Shown one piece after another: positions 57,788 through 64,000 of a stretch of 64,000 nt of DNA (positions within the stretch are counted from its first letter, which is position 1; every line of letters begins with the position of its first letter). Position numbers and translations under genes: made by a program. Below the pieces are notes generated by a model. The model did not search any database, had not been told where the DNA came from, and was given only the letters and a program-made list of their open reading frames with translations. The DNA comes from CAVVYW01 sp963752605. Lineage in GTDB: Bacteria > Actinomycetota > Thermoleophilia > Solirubrobacterales > 70-9. The stretch is taken from the NCBI GenBank assembly GCA_963752605.1, contig CAVVYW010000006.1:1004469-1068468 (forward strand), given 5' to 3'.

Positions 57788-59075
57788 TCATGTGGCCAGA
57801 CGAGGCTGCCACCTGGACCGCGTCGCGGCCCGATAACGATCGATGCCGAGCCCTGCGGGGTCGATGTCCGGGCGCCGGCCGGTCATCAGGTCCGCGATGA
57901 AGCGGCCCGACCCGGCCGCTATCGTCCAGCCGAGCGTGCCGTGGCCGGTGTTCGACGTACAAGCGGTCTACCGCGGTCGCACCGACGATCGGCGTGCTGT
58001 CGGGCGTCATCGGCCGCAGGCCGGTCCAGAACTCGCCCCGTGCCAGCGCGCCGGCGCCGGGAAACAGATCCTCGACGACCATCTCGAGCGTCTTGCGCCG
58101 TTGCGGCTTCAGCGACAGATCGAAGCCCGCGAGCTCGGCCATGCCGCCGACGCGGATGCGGTTATCGAAGCGGGTCACGGCGACCTTGTAGGTCTCGTCG
58201 AGCACGGTCGAGACCGGCGCGCGCGATTCGTCGACGAGCGGAAGCGTCAGCGAGTAGCCTTTGACGGGATAGACCGGCAGCTCGATGCCGTGCGGCTTCA
58301 ACAACGCGGTCGAGTGGCAACCGAGCGCGACCACGCAGCGATCGGCCGCCAGACGCTCGTTGCCGATGCGCAGACCGACGAAGCGCCCGCCCTCGACCTC
58401 CAGTCCGGTGACCGCGGTATCGAAACGGAACTCGACGCCGAGCTGGCCTGCGCGGGCCGCGAGCTGCCGTGTGAAGGCGTGGCAGTCGCCGGTTTCGTCG
58501 TTCGGCAAGCGCAGGCCGCCGCTCAACCGGTGCTCCACGCGCGCGAGTGCCGGTTCGGCACGCGCCAGCTCATCGCGTCCGAGCAACTCGAACGGCACGC
58601 CGTGGTGTTTGAGCACCTCGACGTCGCGTGCCGCTGCGTCGAACTGCGCCTGGCTGCGAAACAACTGCAGCGTGCCGAGACTGCGCTGCTCGTAGTGCAG
58701 ATGCTCGCGAGCCCGCAGCTCGCGCAGCACATCGCGGCTGTACTCGGCCAGGCGCATCATGCGCTGCTTGTTCAGGCTGTACCTGTCGCTCGTGCATTGC
58801 GCGAGCATGCTCGCCATCCAGCACCACTGCCCGAGCGTTCCATCGAGACGGATCGCGAGCGGCGCGTGGCGCTGGAACAGCCACTTCAGCGCTTTCAACG
58901 GAATGCCGGGCGCGCCCACGGCGTCGAGTAGCCCGGCGAGACCTGACCTGCGTTGGCGAAACTCGTTTCCAACGCCGGACCGCTGCGGCGCTCGACAACG
59001 ACGACTTGCGCTCCTGCGGCAGTGGTAGGCGGCACTGATGCCGATCACGCCACCGCCGAGAACCGCGACCTTCAT
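57788..59075 (-). CDS. dadA: D-amino acid dehydrogenase DadA, frameshifted
   Basis: This membrane-linked FAD enzyme oxidises D-amino acids, mainly D-alanine, to keto acids. It begins MKVAVLGGGVIGISAAYH (the FAD motif). WLFQRHAPLAIRLDGTLGQW, YPVKGYSLTLPLVDESRAPV and GEFWTGLRPMTPDSTPIVGA follow, and the rebuilt end is GHGTLGWTIAAGSGRFIADL then MTGRRPDIDPAGLGIDRYRA. Length is about 429 residues. Frame changes are near 59030, 58935 and 57953 (one extra base). It is divergent from an Lrp-type regulator, the usual dad arrangement, with a symmetric operator region between them. No alanine racemase gene (dadX) is next to it. Confidence 0.92.
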
Positions 59076-59105
59076 TCGATGTGCTCCTCGTGTCAACAGA
59101 ATGTT

Positions 59106-59180
59106 CACTACTCTACCGACCATACGTAGTGATAATCACCAAAGATCATGCAACCTCCGTAGTGAGCGGATCGCCACTAC
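59106..59180. promoter_or_regulatory. Symmetric half-sites between dadA and the Lrp-type regulator
   Basis: Four copies of one six-base half-site occur in order: CACTAC (59106-59111), GTAGTG (59126-59131), GTAGTG (59159-59164) and CACTAC (59175-59180). They form two facing pairs about 50 bases apart, centre to centre. Lrp-family octamers bind multiple spaced sites of this kind, and the position between divergent dadA and lrp genes fits an operator. The link is inference from symmetry. Confidence 0.55.
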
Positions 59181-59203
59181 CAGCCATTGAAGTAAGTGAA
59201 AAC

Positions 59204-59669
59204 ATGAAGGAGCTCGATCGCCTCGACTGCCGCTCCTCGACGCGCTTCAGCGCGACGGGCGCATCGCCATCACCGAGCTCGCGCACAAGGTCGGCCTGTC
59301 ACCGACCGCTTGCACGGAGCGTGTGCGGCGACTCGAGCGCGGGCGCGTGATCACCGGCTACCACGCGCGGCTCGATCCGGCGCTGCTGGGCAAGAAGCTG
59401 CTGGTGTTCGTCGAGCTGAAGATGGCACCAAGTCAGACGAGGTGTTCGAGCGCGTCAAGCAGCAGATCGCGCACGTGCCCGAGGTGCTGGAGTGCCACCT
59501 GGTGTCCGGCGACTTCGACTACCTCGTGAAGGCACGGCTGAAGGAGATGTCGGAATACCGCCACCTGCTCGGCAAGATCCTGCTGAAGCTGCCGTCGGCC
59601 ACCGAGTCGCGCAGCTACATCGTGATGGAAGAGATCAAGGAGACGCTGTACCTGCGGCCGGAAGCGTGA
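59204..59669 (+). CDS. Lrp/AsnC-family regulator, frameshifted
   Basis: This regulator has about 155 residues. The N-terminal helix-turn-helix is GRIAITELAHKVGLSPTACT then ERVRRLERGRVITGYHARLD. The RAM effector domain is EVLECHLVSGDFDYLVKARL then KEMSEYRHLLGKILLKLPSA, ending KETLYLRPEA. Frame changes lie near 59225 and 59430, each fixed by one base. It faces dadA and is probably its amino-acid-responsive activator (as DadR/BkdR in related bacteria). The start ATG 59204 is 129 bases from dadA's start. Confidence 0.88.
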
Positions 59670-59843
59670 GCGCAGAGCGAGCCGTACGAGAGCAGAATCG
59701 GATGTACGACTTCATCGCTTGACCCGCCACGGCGTCGCCCGTTCGCTCGACAGGATCGTGTCGAAATCGGCCGACCTCGCTCGTCGTGGAGATGAGACGA
59801 CGGCCGTCGTCCTGCCTAACCGCCCAACCCACGGAGTCGCCCT

Positions 59844-60512
59844 ATGAGAAAGCTCATCGCATCCACCATGGTCTCGCTCGACGGCGTCATGCAGGCGCCT
59901 GGCGGCCCGCAGGAAGATCCCACCGGCAGTTTCGCGTTCGGCGGCTGGACGTTCAACTACTGGGACGAGGTCATGGGCCGCTCCATGAACGGCCTCGACG
60001 GCAAGGACCGCGAGCTCGTGCTCGGCCGCAGGACCTACGAGATCTTCGAGGCCTACTGGCCGTACCAGCCGGCGGACAACCCGATTGCGCAGACGCTCAA
60101 CGCGGCGAGGAAGCACGTGGCCTCGCGCACGCTGAGGACGCTGGGCTGGAACAACTCGACGCTCCTGCGCGGCGACGTCGTCGCGGCAGTCGCGGCGCTC
60201 AAGTCAGAGGCAGGGCCCGATCTGCAGATCATCGGCAGCGGCAACCTGATCCAGACGCTACAGGCTGCATCGCTGATCGACGAGTACAACGTGTGGACCT
60301 TCCCCGTCGTGCTCGGGCGCGGCAAGCGGCTGTTCGAAGCCGGCGCAAAGGCCGGCGCGCTGCGGCTCGTCGCTTCGCAAACCTCGGCCACCGGTGTCGT
60401 GATGAGCACCTACGTGCCTGCCGGCGAAATTGCGCCTGGATCGTTCACGCAGGCCGAGCCGAGCGCGAAGGAACTCGAGAGGCGCGCGAAGCTTGCCCGC
60501 GAGGTGGGCTGA
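59844..60512 (+). CDS. Dihydrofolate reductase family protein (RibD C-terminal domain)
   Basis: This intact 222-residue protein has MRKLIASTMVSLDGVMQAPG at the start, VLGRRTYEIFEAYWPYQPAD, LLRGDVVAAVAALKSEAGPD and LQIIGSGNLIQTLQAASLID. These are the usual blocks of the YyaP/YwjB-type dihydrofolate-reductase-like proteins, which bind NADPH. True folate or pterin reduction has not been shown for most. The C-terminal 20 residues are longer than usual and charged. It stands alone, 174 bases after the Lrp-type gene. Confidence 0.88.
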   Translation: MRKLIASTMVSLDGVMQAPGGPQEDPTGSFAFGGWTFNYWDEVMGRSMNGLDGKDRELVLGRRTYEIFEAYWPYQPADNPIAQTLNAARKHVASRTLRTLGWNNSTLLRGDVVAAVAALKSEAGPDLQIIGSGNLIQTLQAASLIDEYNVWTFPVVLGRGKRLFEAGAKAGALRLVASQTSATGVVMSTYVPAGEIAPGSFTQAEPSAKELERRAKLAREVG

Positions 60513-60613
60513 CGCGGTGTGCCCCCGCTGCGCCCCTCGTCGGCCGTCGTCAAGGCGGTTTCGCCGGGCGCATACGATGTAGGCACCGTTTCACGCAGTG
60601 GAGTACGCCTCAC

Positions 60614-60892
60614 GTGGCCACAGTCCTCGACAAAGAACTCAAGCGGCAAGTCACCGTCGACGGCGTGGATTACACCGTTGCGGTCGATCCCGATGGCTTT
60701 CGGTTGACTGGCAAAGGCAGGAGAACGCCCCAGGTCGAGCTGCGCTGGCGTGACCTATTGAGCGGTGACGCCGCCTTGGCCGTCGCCCTGAACGCTTCTC
60801 TGTCGAAGAAGCGGCAGGCGTCCGCCAAGCCGGCGACCGAACGGCCAGCCGATCGAACGAGCAAGCCAGCGGCAAAGAAGCGGGCGCTCTAG
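60614..60892 (+). CDS. Small basic hypothetical protein
   Basis: This open frame of 92 residues starts with GTG. The first 60 residues (TVLDKELKRQVTVDGVDYTV and RRTPQVELRWRDLLSGDAAL) look like a folded domain and are followed by a Lys/Ala-rich tail (SAKPATERPADRTSKPAAKK). Such tails occur in small proteins that bind DNA or polyhydroxyalkanoate granules, and the next gene is of the granule-associated family. I do not recognise the family. Confidence 0.6.
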   Translation: MATVLDKELKRQVTVDGVDYTVAVDPDGFRLTGKGRRTPQVELRWRDLLSGDAALAVALNASLSKKRQASAKPATERPADRTSKPAAKKRAL

Positions 60893-60994
60893 CGGCGTTG
60901 CGGCGGATGCGGCTGCCGTCCTCCAGCAGCTGGACCCAACTGTCCTCGCTGGCAAGCCTTGCACGGCGCTCCGCTTCGCGCCACCCTTCGGCAC

Positions 60995-61306
60995 ATGGCG
61001 ACACCCATTACCATCAGCATCCCGCACCAGCTTGGCCGCGCCGAGGCGCGCCGCCGCATCGAGGCCGGCTTCGCGAGCATCATCCAGCAGTTGCCTGGCA
61101 CCGGCGGCACCTCCAGCGAACGCTGGGACGGCGACCGGCTGACGTTCAGCGTCGCGGCGATGGGTCAGAGCATCGGCGGCGTCGTCAACGTGCTCGACGC
61201 GGCAGTGACGATAGAGATTGAGCTGCCCGGTGTCCTCGGCATGATCGCTAGCGGCCTCAAGGGTCGGCTGCAAAAGGTGGGACAGCTGCTTCTGACAAGG
61301 AAGTAG
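60995..61306 (+). CDS. Polyhydroxyalkanoic acid system family protein
   Basis: This intact 103-residue protein begins MATPITISIPHQLGRAEARR, with GFASIIQQLPGTGGTSSERW in the middle and GQSIGGVVNVLDAAVTIEIE followed by LPGVLGMIASGLKGRLQKVG. These are the features of the PHA_gran_rgn family, small proteins tied to polyhydroxyalkanoate granules in many proteobacteria. Its ribosome site is weak. It is followed by a strong hairpin at 61331-61363. Confidence 0.82.
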   Translation: MATPITISIPHQLGRAEARRRIEAGFASIIQQLPGTGGTSSERWDGDRLTFSVAAMGQSIGGVVNVLDAAVTIEIELPGVLGMIASGLKGRLQKVGQLLLTRK

Positions 61307-61330
61307 CGCCGGCTCTGCGATTGCGCGATA

Positions 61331-61363
61331 AGCGCCAAACGTCAAAGTACACCGTTTGGCGCT
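61331..61363 (+). terminator. Strong hairpin after the granule-associated gene
   Basis: A perfect 11-base stem AGCGCCAAACG / CGTTTGGCGCT surrounds an 11-base loop (tcaaagtacac). It lies 24 bases after the stop codon. No T-run follows on either strand, so it is a hairpin of possible terminator or stabilising function and not a classic intrinsic terminator. Confidence 0.55.
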
Positions 61364-61455
61364 GATCGGCTGCTGAAGCATCGAAGCATCCATTTCTCGA
61401 GCGACAGCGACCACGTCCAGCGGCGATCGCGAAATTCAATCTGTCGGCTGTAGCG

Positions 61456-61632
61456 GCTCTCAGATATCACGACATCGGCATCGCGCGCAGGCTCGGCATC
61501 GCGACGTGCTGGATCGAGCGCCGCCACGGCATGAAGGATTCCGGCGGCACGATCGAGGCGAAGCACACGACGCCCGACTACCACTTCCGCATGCTGGCCG
61601 AGCTGGCCGATGCGGTCGAGGCCGGTCGTTGA
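61456..61632 (+). pseudogene. Haloacid-dehalogenase-like hydrolase, C-terminal fragment
   Basis: The plus-strand reading LRYHDIGIARRLGIATCWIE then RRHGMKDSGGTIEAKHTTPD and FRMLAELADAVEAGR matches the end of a type II haloacid dehalogenase, where the HD pair and IATCWI strand are conserved. The nucleophile aspartate domain upstream is not found. The fragment ends six bases before the start of the M20 peptidase gene, so the hydrolase may once have been its operon partner. Confidence 0.6.
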
Positions 61633-61637
61633 GCGCG

Positions 61638-62825
61638 ATGTCGAGCACGGTCGACGATCTGCTGCCCGATCTGATCGCGCTGCGTCGCGACCTGCATGCG
61701 CATCCCGAACTGGCCTTCGAGGAACGGCGCACCGCCGGCATCGTCGCGTCGGCATTGCGGCTGCTCGGGCTCGAAGTGCACGACGGCATCGCGAGCACCG
61801 GCGTGGTCGGCACGCTGCGCCACGGCCGCAGCACACGCAGCATCGGTCTGCGCGCCGACATGGACGCGCTGCCGATGGTCGAGCTCGGCAAGGCGCCGCA
61901 CGCGAGTCGCCACGCCGGCGTGCATCACGGCTGCGGCCACGACGGCCATACCGCGATGCTGCTCGGCGCGGCGCGCCAGCTCGCGCGCACGCGGCGCTTC
62001 GATGGCACCGTGCACTTCATCTTTCAGCCGGCCGAAGAAGGCCGCGGCGGTGCGGGCGTGATGATCGACGAGGGCCTGTTCGAGCGCTTTCCGTGCGACG
62101 CGGTCTACGCCTTGCACAACTGGCCCGAGTTGCCGCTCGGCCACGCGCAGACACGCGCGGGCCCGATCATGGCCGCTGCCGATCGCTTCGACATCGTGCT
62201 GCGCGGCCGCGGCGGCCACGCGGCGCAGCCGCATCGCACGCCCGACGTGTTGCTCGCCGCGAGCCAGCTCGTGCTGCATCTCAACACCATCGTCGCGCGA
62301 CGCATCGACCCGACCGACTCGGCGGTGCTGTCGGTGACGCGCGTCGCGGGCGGCTCGAGCCACAACGTGCTGCCGGCCGAAGCGACGATCACCGGCACGG
62401 TGCGCAGCTTCGACGCCGCGGCGCAGGACCGCATCGAAGCCGCGCTGCGCGATGCCGCGGCAGGCGTTGCGCTCGGCCACGGCATCGCCGCCGAGGTCAG
62501 CTACCACCGCTACTACCCGGCGACGATCAACAGCGCCGCCGAGGCCACGCTCGCGCTCGAAGCCGCAGCGGCCGCCGGCCTGCAGGCCAGCGTCGCGCCG
62601 CGGCCCGCGTTCACGTCGGAGGATTTCGCGTTCCTGCTGCGCGAGCGTCCCGGCGCTTATCTGTGGCTCGGCCAGGGCCGCGCCGCGCCGGGCACGGACG
62701 GCGAACGCCCGCTGCATCACCCTTGCTACGACTTCAACGACGACGCACTGCCCTTTGGCGTGCGCTGGTTCTGCGCCGTCGCCGAACGCGCGCTGGCGCC
62801 CTCTACCACTTCGACCACCTCATGA
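61638..62825 (+). CDS. M20-family amidohydrolase (hippurate hydrolase/aminoacylase type)
   Basis: This intact 395-residue metallopeptidase has LIALRRDLHAHPELAFEERR, the catalytic segment LRADMDALPM, the metal cluster HGCGHDGHTAMLLGAARQLA, the glutamates in FIFQPAEEGRGGAGVMIDEG, and SSHNVLPAEATITGTVRSFD. It should remove acyl groups from N-acyl amino acids. No signal peptide is present, so it is cytoplasmic. The stop overlaps the ATG of the cupin gene (ATGA). Confidence 0.93.
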   Translation: MSSTVDDLLPDLIALRRDLHAHPELAFEERRTAGIVASALRLLGLEVHDGIASTGVVGTLRHGRSTRSIGLRADMDALPMVELGKAPHASRHAGVHHGCGHDGHTAMLLGAARQLARTRRFDGTVHFIFQPAEEGRGGAGVMIDEGLFERFPCDAVYALHNWPELPLGHAQTRAGPIMAAADRFDIVLRGRGGHAAQPHRTPDVLLAASQLVLHLNTIVARRIDPTDSAVLSVTRVAGGSSHNVLPAEATITGTVRSFDAAAQDRIEAALRDAAAGVALGHGIAAEVSYHRYYPATINSAAEATLALEAAAAAGLQASVAPRPAFTSEDFAFLLRERPGAYLWLGQGRAAPGTDGERPLHHPCYDFNDDALPFGVRWFCAVAERALAPSTTSTTS

Positions 62826-63298
62826 GCATCACCGTACTGCACCAATCCGCCACGCTCACCGGCCTGCAGCAACAGGGCACGCCGGCGCATCCCAAGAGCG
62901 ATCCGCCCTGCCGCTTCAGCGGCATCGACGTCGAGCTGAAAGGCGCCGGCGACAACAACTGCGGCATCTGGGAATGCACGCCGGGCCGCTTCGCGCGCCA
63001 GCTCGCGCAGGCCGAAGTGATGCACATCCTCTGCGGCCGCGGCCGCTTCACGCCGACGAGCGGCGAGCCCATCGAGTTCCGCAGCGGCGACACGCTGTTC
63101 TTCCCGGCCAACACGATGGGCGAGTGGGACATCCGCGAGACGGTGCGCAAGGTGTTCGTCGTGCTCGCGGGCGGAAATGAAACGCTTCTCCGCGCGCGGC
63201 GTGCTCGATGGAGCATCGGCCTGGTCGGCGCCAATGCCGCCGTGGCCGTTCGGCGCCAGTTAAGCGGCGCGCGCGGTTTTTGCGCGCGTCCGCTTTGA
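62822..63298 (+). CDS. Cupin-domain protein (DUF861/EutQ-like)
   Basis: A 158-residue frame. The cupin core is CGIWECTPGRFARQLAQAEV, with MHILCGRGRFTPTSGEPIEF, RSGDTLFFPANTMGEWDIRE and KVFVVLAGG, as in small cupins of the EutQ/DUF861 kind. The conserved part ends near residue 120 (about 63178). The remaining basic tail (RARRARWSIGLVGANAA) may come from a frame change, and the true end could be earlier. It is translationally coupled to the M20 gene and may modify or sense one of its substrates or products. Confidence 0.75.
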   Translation: MSITVLHQSATLTGLQQQGTPAHPKSDPPCRFSGIDVELKGAGDNNCGIWECTPGRFARQLAQAEVMHILCGRGRFTPTSGEPIEFRSGDTLFFPANTMGEWDIRETVRKVFVVLAGGNETLLRARRARWSIGLVGANAAVAVRRQLSGARGFCARPL

Positions 63299-63544
63299 CC
63301 GGAGAGTTGGAGCGCCAGCGTGTGCGTCCACATAGGCGTCCAGTAATCCACGGATCATTTGCTGGTATTGCGTGTCAGCCTTCACTGCTTCCGACTTGAA
63401 GAACTCCACGCTCTTCCTGCTCAGGGTGATGGTGATCTTCACATCCTCTTCACGGAACGCCAGCTCTTGCGGCGAAGGCAGAAAGTCACGAACCACCTTG
63501 GGGTCACCGATGGGTTCATTCGTGTACCTGATTTTCCCGCTCAT
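63260..63544 (-). CDS. brnA: BrnA-type antitoxin
   Basis: This intact 94-residue protein reads MSGKIRYTNEPIGDPKVVRD at the start, then KITITLSRKSVEFFKSEAVK and QYQQMIRGLLDAYVDAHAG, a ribbon-helix-helix antitoxin of the BrnA family. The last 20 residues are very basic. Its start overlaps the end of the toxin gene by 29 bases, which is typical of brnTA. Its C-terminal end overlaps the end of the cupin frame on the other strand. Confidence 0.87.
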   Translation of the reverse strand: MSGKIRYTNEPIGDPKVVRDFLPSPQELAFREEDVKITITLSRKSVEFFKSEAVKADTQYQQMIRGLLDAYVDAHAGAPTLRSKRTRAKTARAA

Positions 63545-63806
63545 AGATTGCCTTTCCTTTGCGCCAGTAGCCGGCGCCGAAAATCCGTATCACGCCGGAG
63601 CGGTACGTAAACCTGACGGTCAATATTCCGCCTCCAACATGCCCGAAGCAGAAATACCGCTTCTCCTTCGCGCTGTGCGCCGTGTCTTCGGCGACAACCC
63701 GCTTGGGGTCGGCGAAGGCATATTGCGCCAGCGCGAACGGAATGCCGTGCTTGGCTTGGTTCTCCGCGTCTTTCCGCTCGTCCCATTCGAAGCTCGGCTC
63801 TTTCAT
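63516..63806 (-). CDS. brnT: BrnT-type toxin (ribonuclease)
   Basis: This intact 96-residue protein reads SFEWDERKDAENQAKHGIPF at the start, then VAEDTAHSAKEKRYFCFGHV, ILTVRFTYRSGVIRIFGAGY and WRKGKAIYEREN. It has the BrnT core with its Arg/Tyr residues of the RelE-like ribonuclease fold. The toxin gene comes first, as in known brnTA operons, and is bound and silenced by BrnA. Together they form a type II toxin-antitoxin pair. It is the last gene of the window; 63807-64000 shows nothing further. Confidence 0.9.
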   Translation of the reverse strand: MKEPSFEWDERKDAENQAKHGIPFALAQYAFADPKRVVAEDTAHSAKEKRYFCFGHVGGGILTVRFTYRSGVIRIFGAGYWRKGKAIYERENQVHE

Positions 63807-64000
63807 CCACCGAGTCTACGCCGATATGTACGAACAGCCATACGAACGTAAGGAGCGCAGAATGTTGCCTCTCCGGCGTTCTTTCCCTTGTTCTTCTGCG
63901 GTTAACGACTCCGCAGGCGAGTCTTCGATCCGAGCGCTCGCCGGGGGCCCGTCGGCCTGAGCTCGCCCTCAGGCCGCCTGCCGGGCCACTGCCGATGTCT

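Noticed and set aside
63807..64000. A further gene after brnT at the right edge
   Set aside because: No frame with a family match or a ribosome site was found in the last 190 bases.

Overview
The window is high-GC DNA from a betaproteobacterium of the order Burkholderiales. This rests on the gene content and the order ftsK-lolA-rarA, crp/fnr-trxB, rpmB-rpmG, rsmB-purN-trpS, a DUF3717-DUF1289 protein, and a BkdR/Lrp-type regulator beside dadA. The Rubrivivax/Leptothrix-type families are the best guess; nothing here fixes the genus.

Layout. (1) 1-14.7 kb is an aryl-polyene pigment cluster of the xanthomonadin type. The plus strand carries a LolA-like protein (cut by the window edge), an MMPL exporter, a polysaccharide deacetylase-like protein, a methyltransferase, a ketosynthase, a ketosynthase-like chain-length factor, a hotdog dehydratase, a FabG-type ketoreductase and a CPA2 antiporter. 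The minus strand carries a flavin-dependent halogenase-like protein, a chorismatase (XanB2/FkbO family), a MipA/OmpV porin-like protein, an acyltransferase, a family 2 glycosyltransferase and a lipoprotein. The set covers starter-unit supply, polyene elongation, halogenation, attachment to a lipid and outer-membrane delivery. (2) 14.8-18.5 kb is a LIV-type ABC transporter (livF, livG, livM, livH). (3) 18.6-36.6 kb is conserved housekeeping DNA: rarA, lolA, ftsK, a Crp/Fnr regulator, trxB, rpmB, rpmG, a fatty-acid desaturase, rsmB, purN, trpS, a MATE pump, an enoyl-reductase-like protein, a two-component system with a Spy-like protein, and a zinc-ribbon protein. (4) 36.6-41.9 kb is an accessory patch: an IS630 remnant, a DUF4440 protein, and an acyltransferase cut by a complete two-gene insertion sequence. 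(5) 41.9-51.4 kb is a CoA-ester catabolic locus: five tightly packed genes (MaoC/mesaconyl-CoA hydratase-like, acyl-CoA dehydrogenase, CaiB CoA-transferase, MmgE/PrpD, CitE/HpcH lyase), a LysR regulator, a TctC-type binding protein, a second CaiB protein and an AraC regulator. It fits breakdown of a branched C5 dicarboxylate such as itaconate, mesaconate or methylsuccinate. (6) 51.8-54.6 kb is a two-gene unit of unknown function: a helical protein and a MORC/MutL/Hsp90-like GHKL ATPase with an Ig-like domain. (7) 54.9-64 kb holds opgD, a remnant zone (integrase piece, tRNA 3' end, glutathione S-transferase and FAD-oxidoreductase pieces), dadA with a divergent Lrp-type regulator, several small metabolic genes, and a BrnT/BrnA toxin-antitoxin pair at the edge.

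Quality warning. Many genes are interrupted by single-base indels, including genes that should be indispensable (ftsK, lolA, trpS, livGHMF). Inspected cases restore a conserved protein after one base is added or removed. I treat them as base-call or assembly errors, give the reconstructed extents and note the breaks. The breaks are dense at 2.7-22 kb and rare at 30-36 kb and 49-57 kb.
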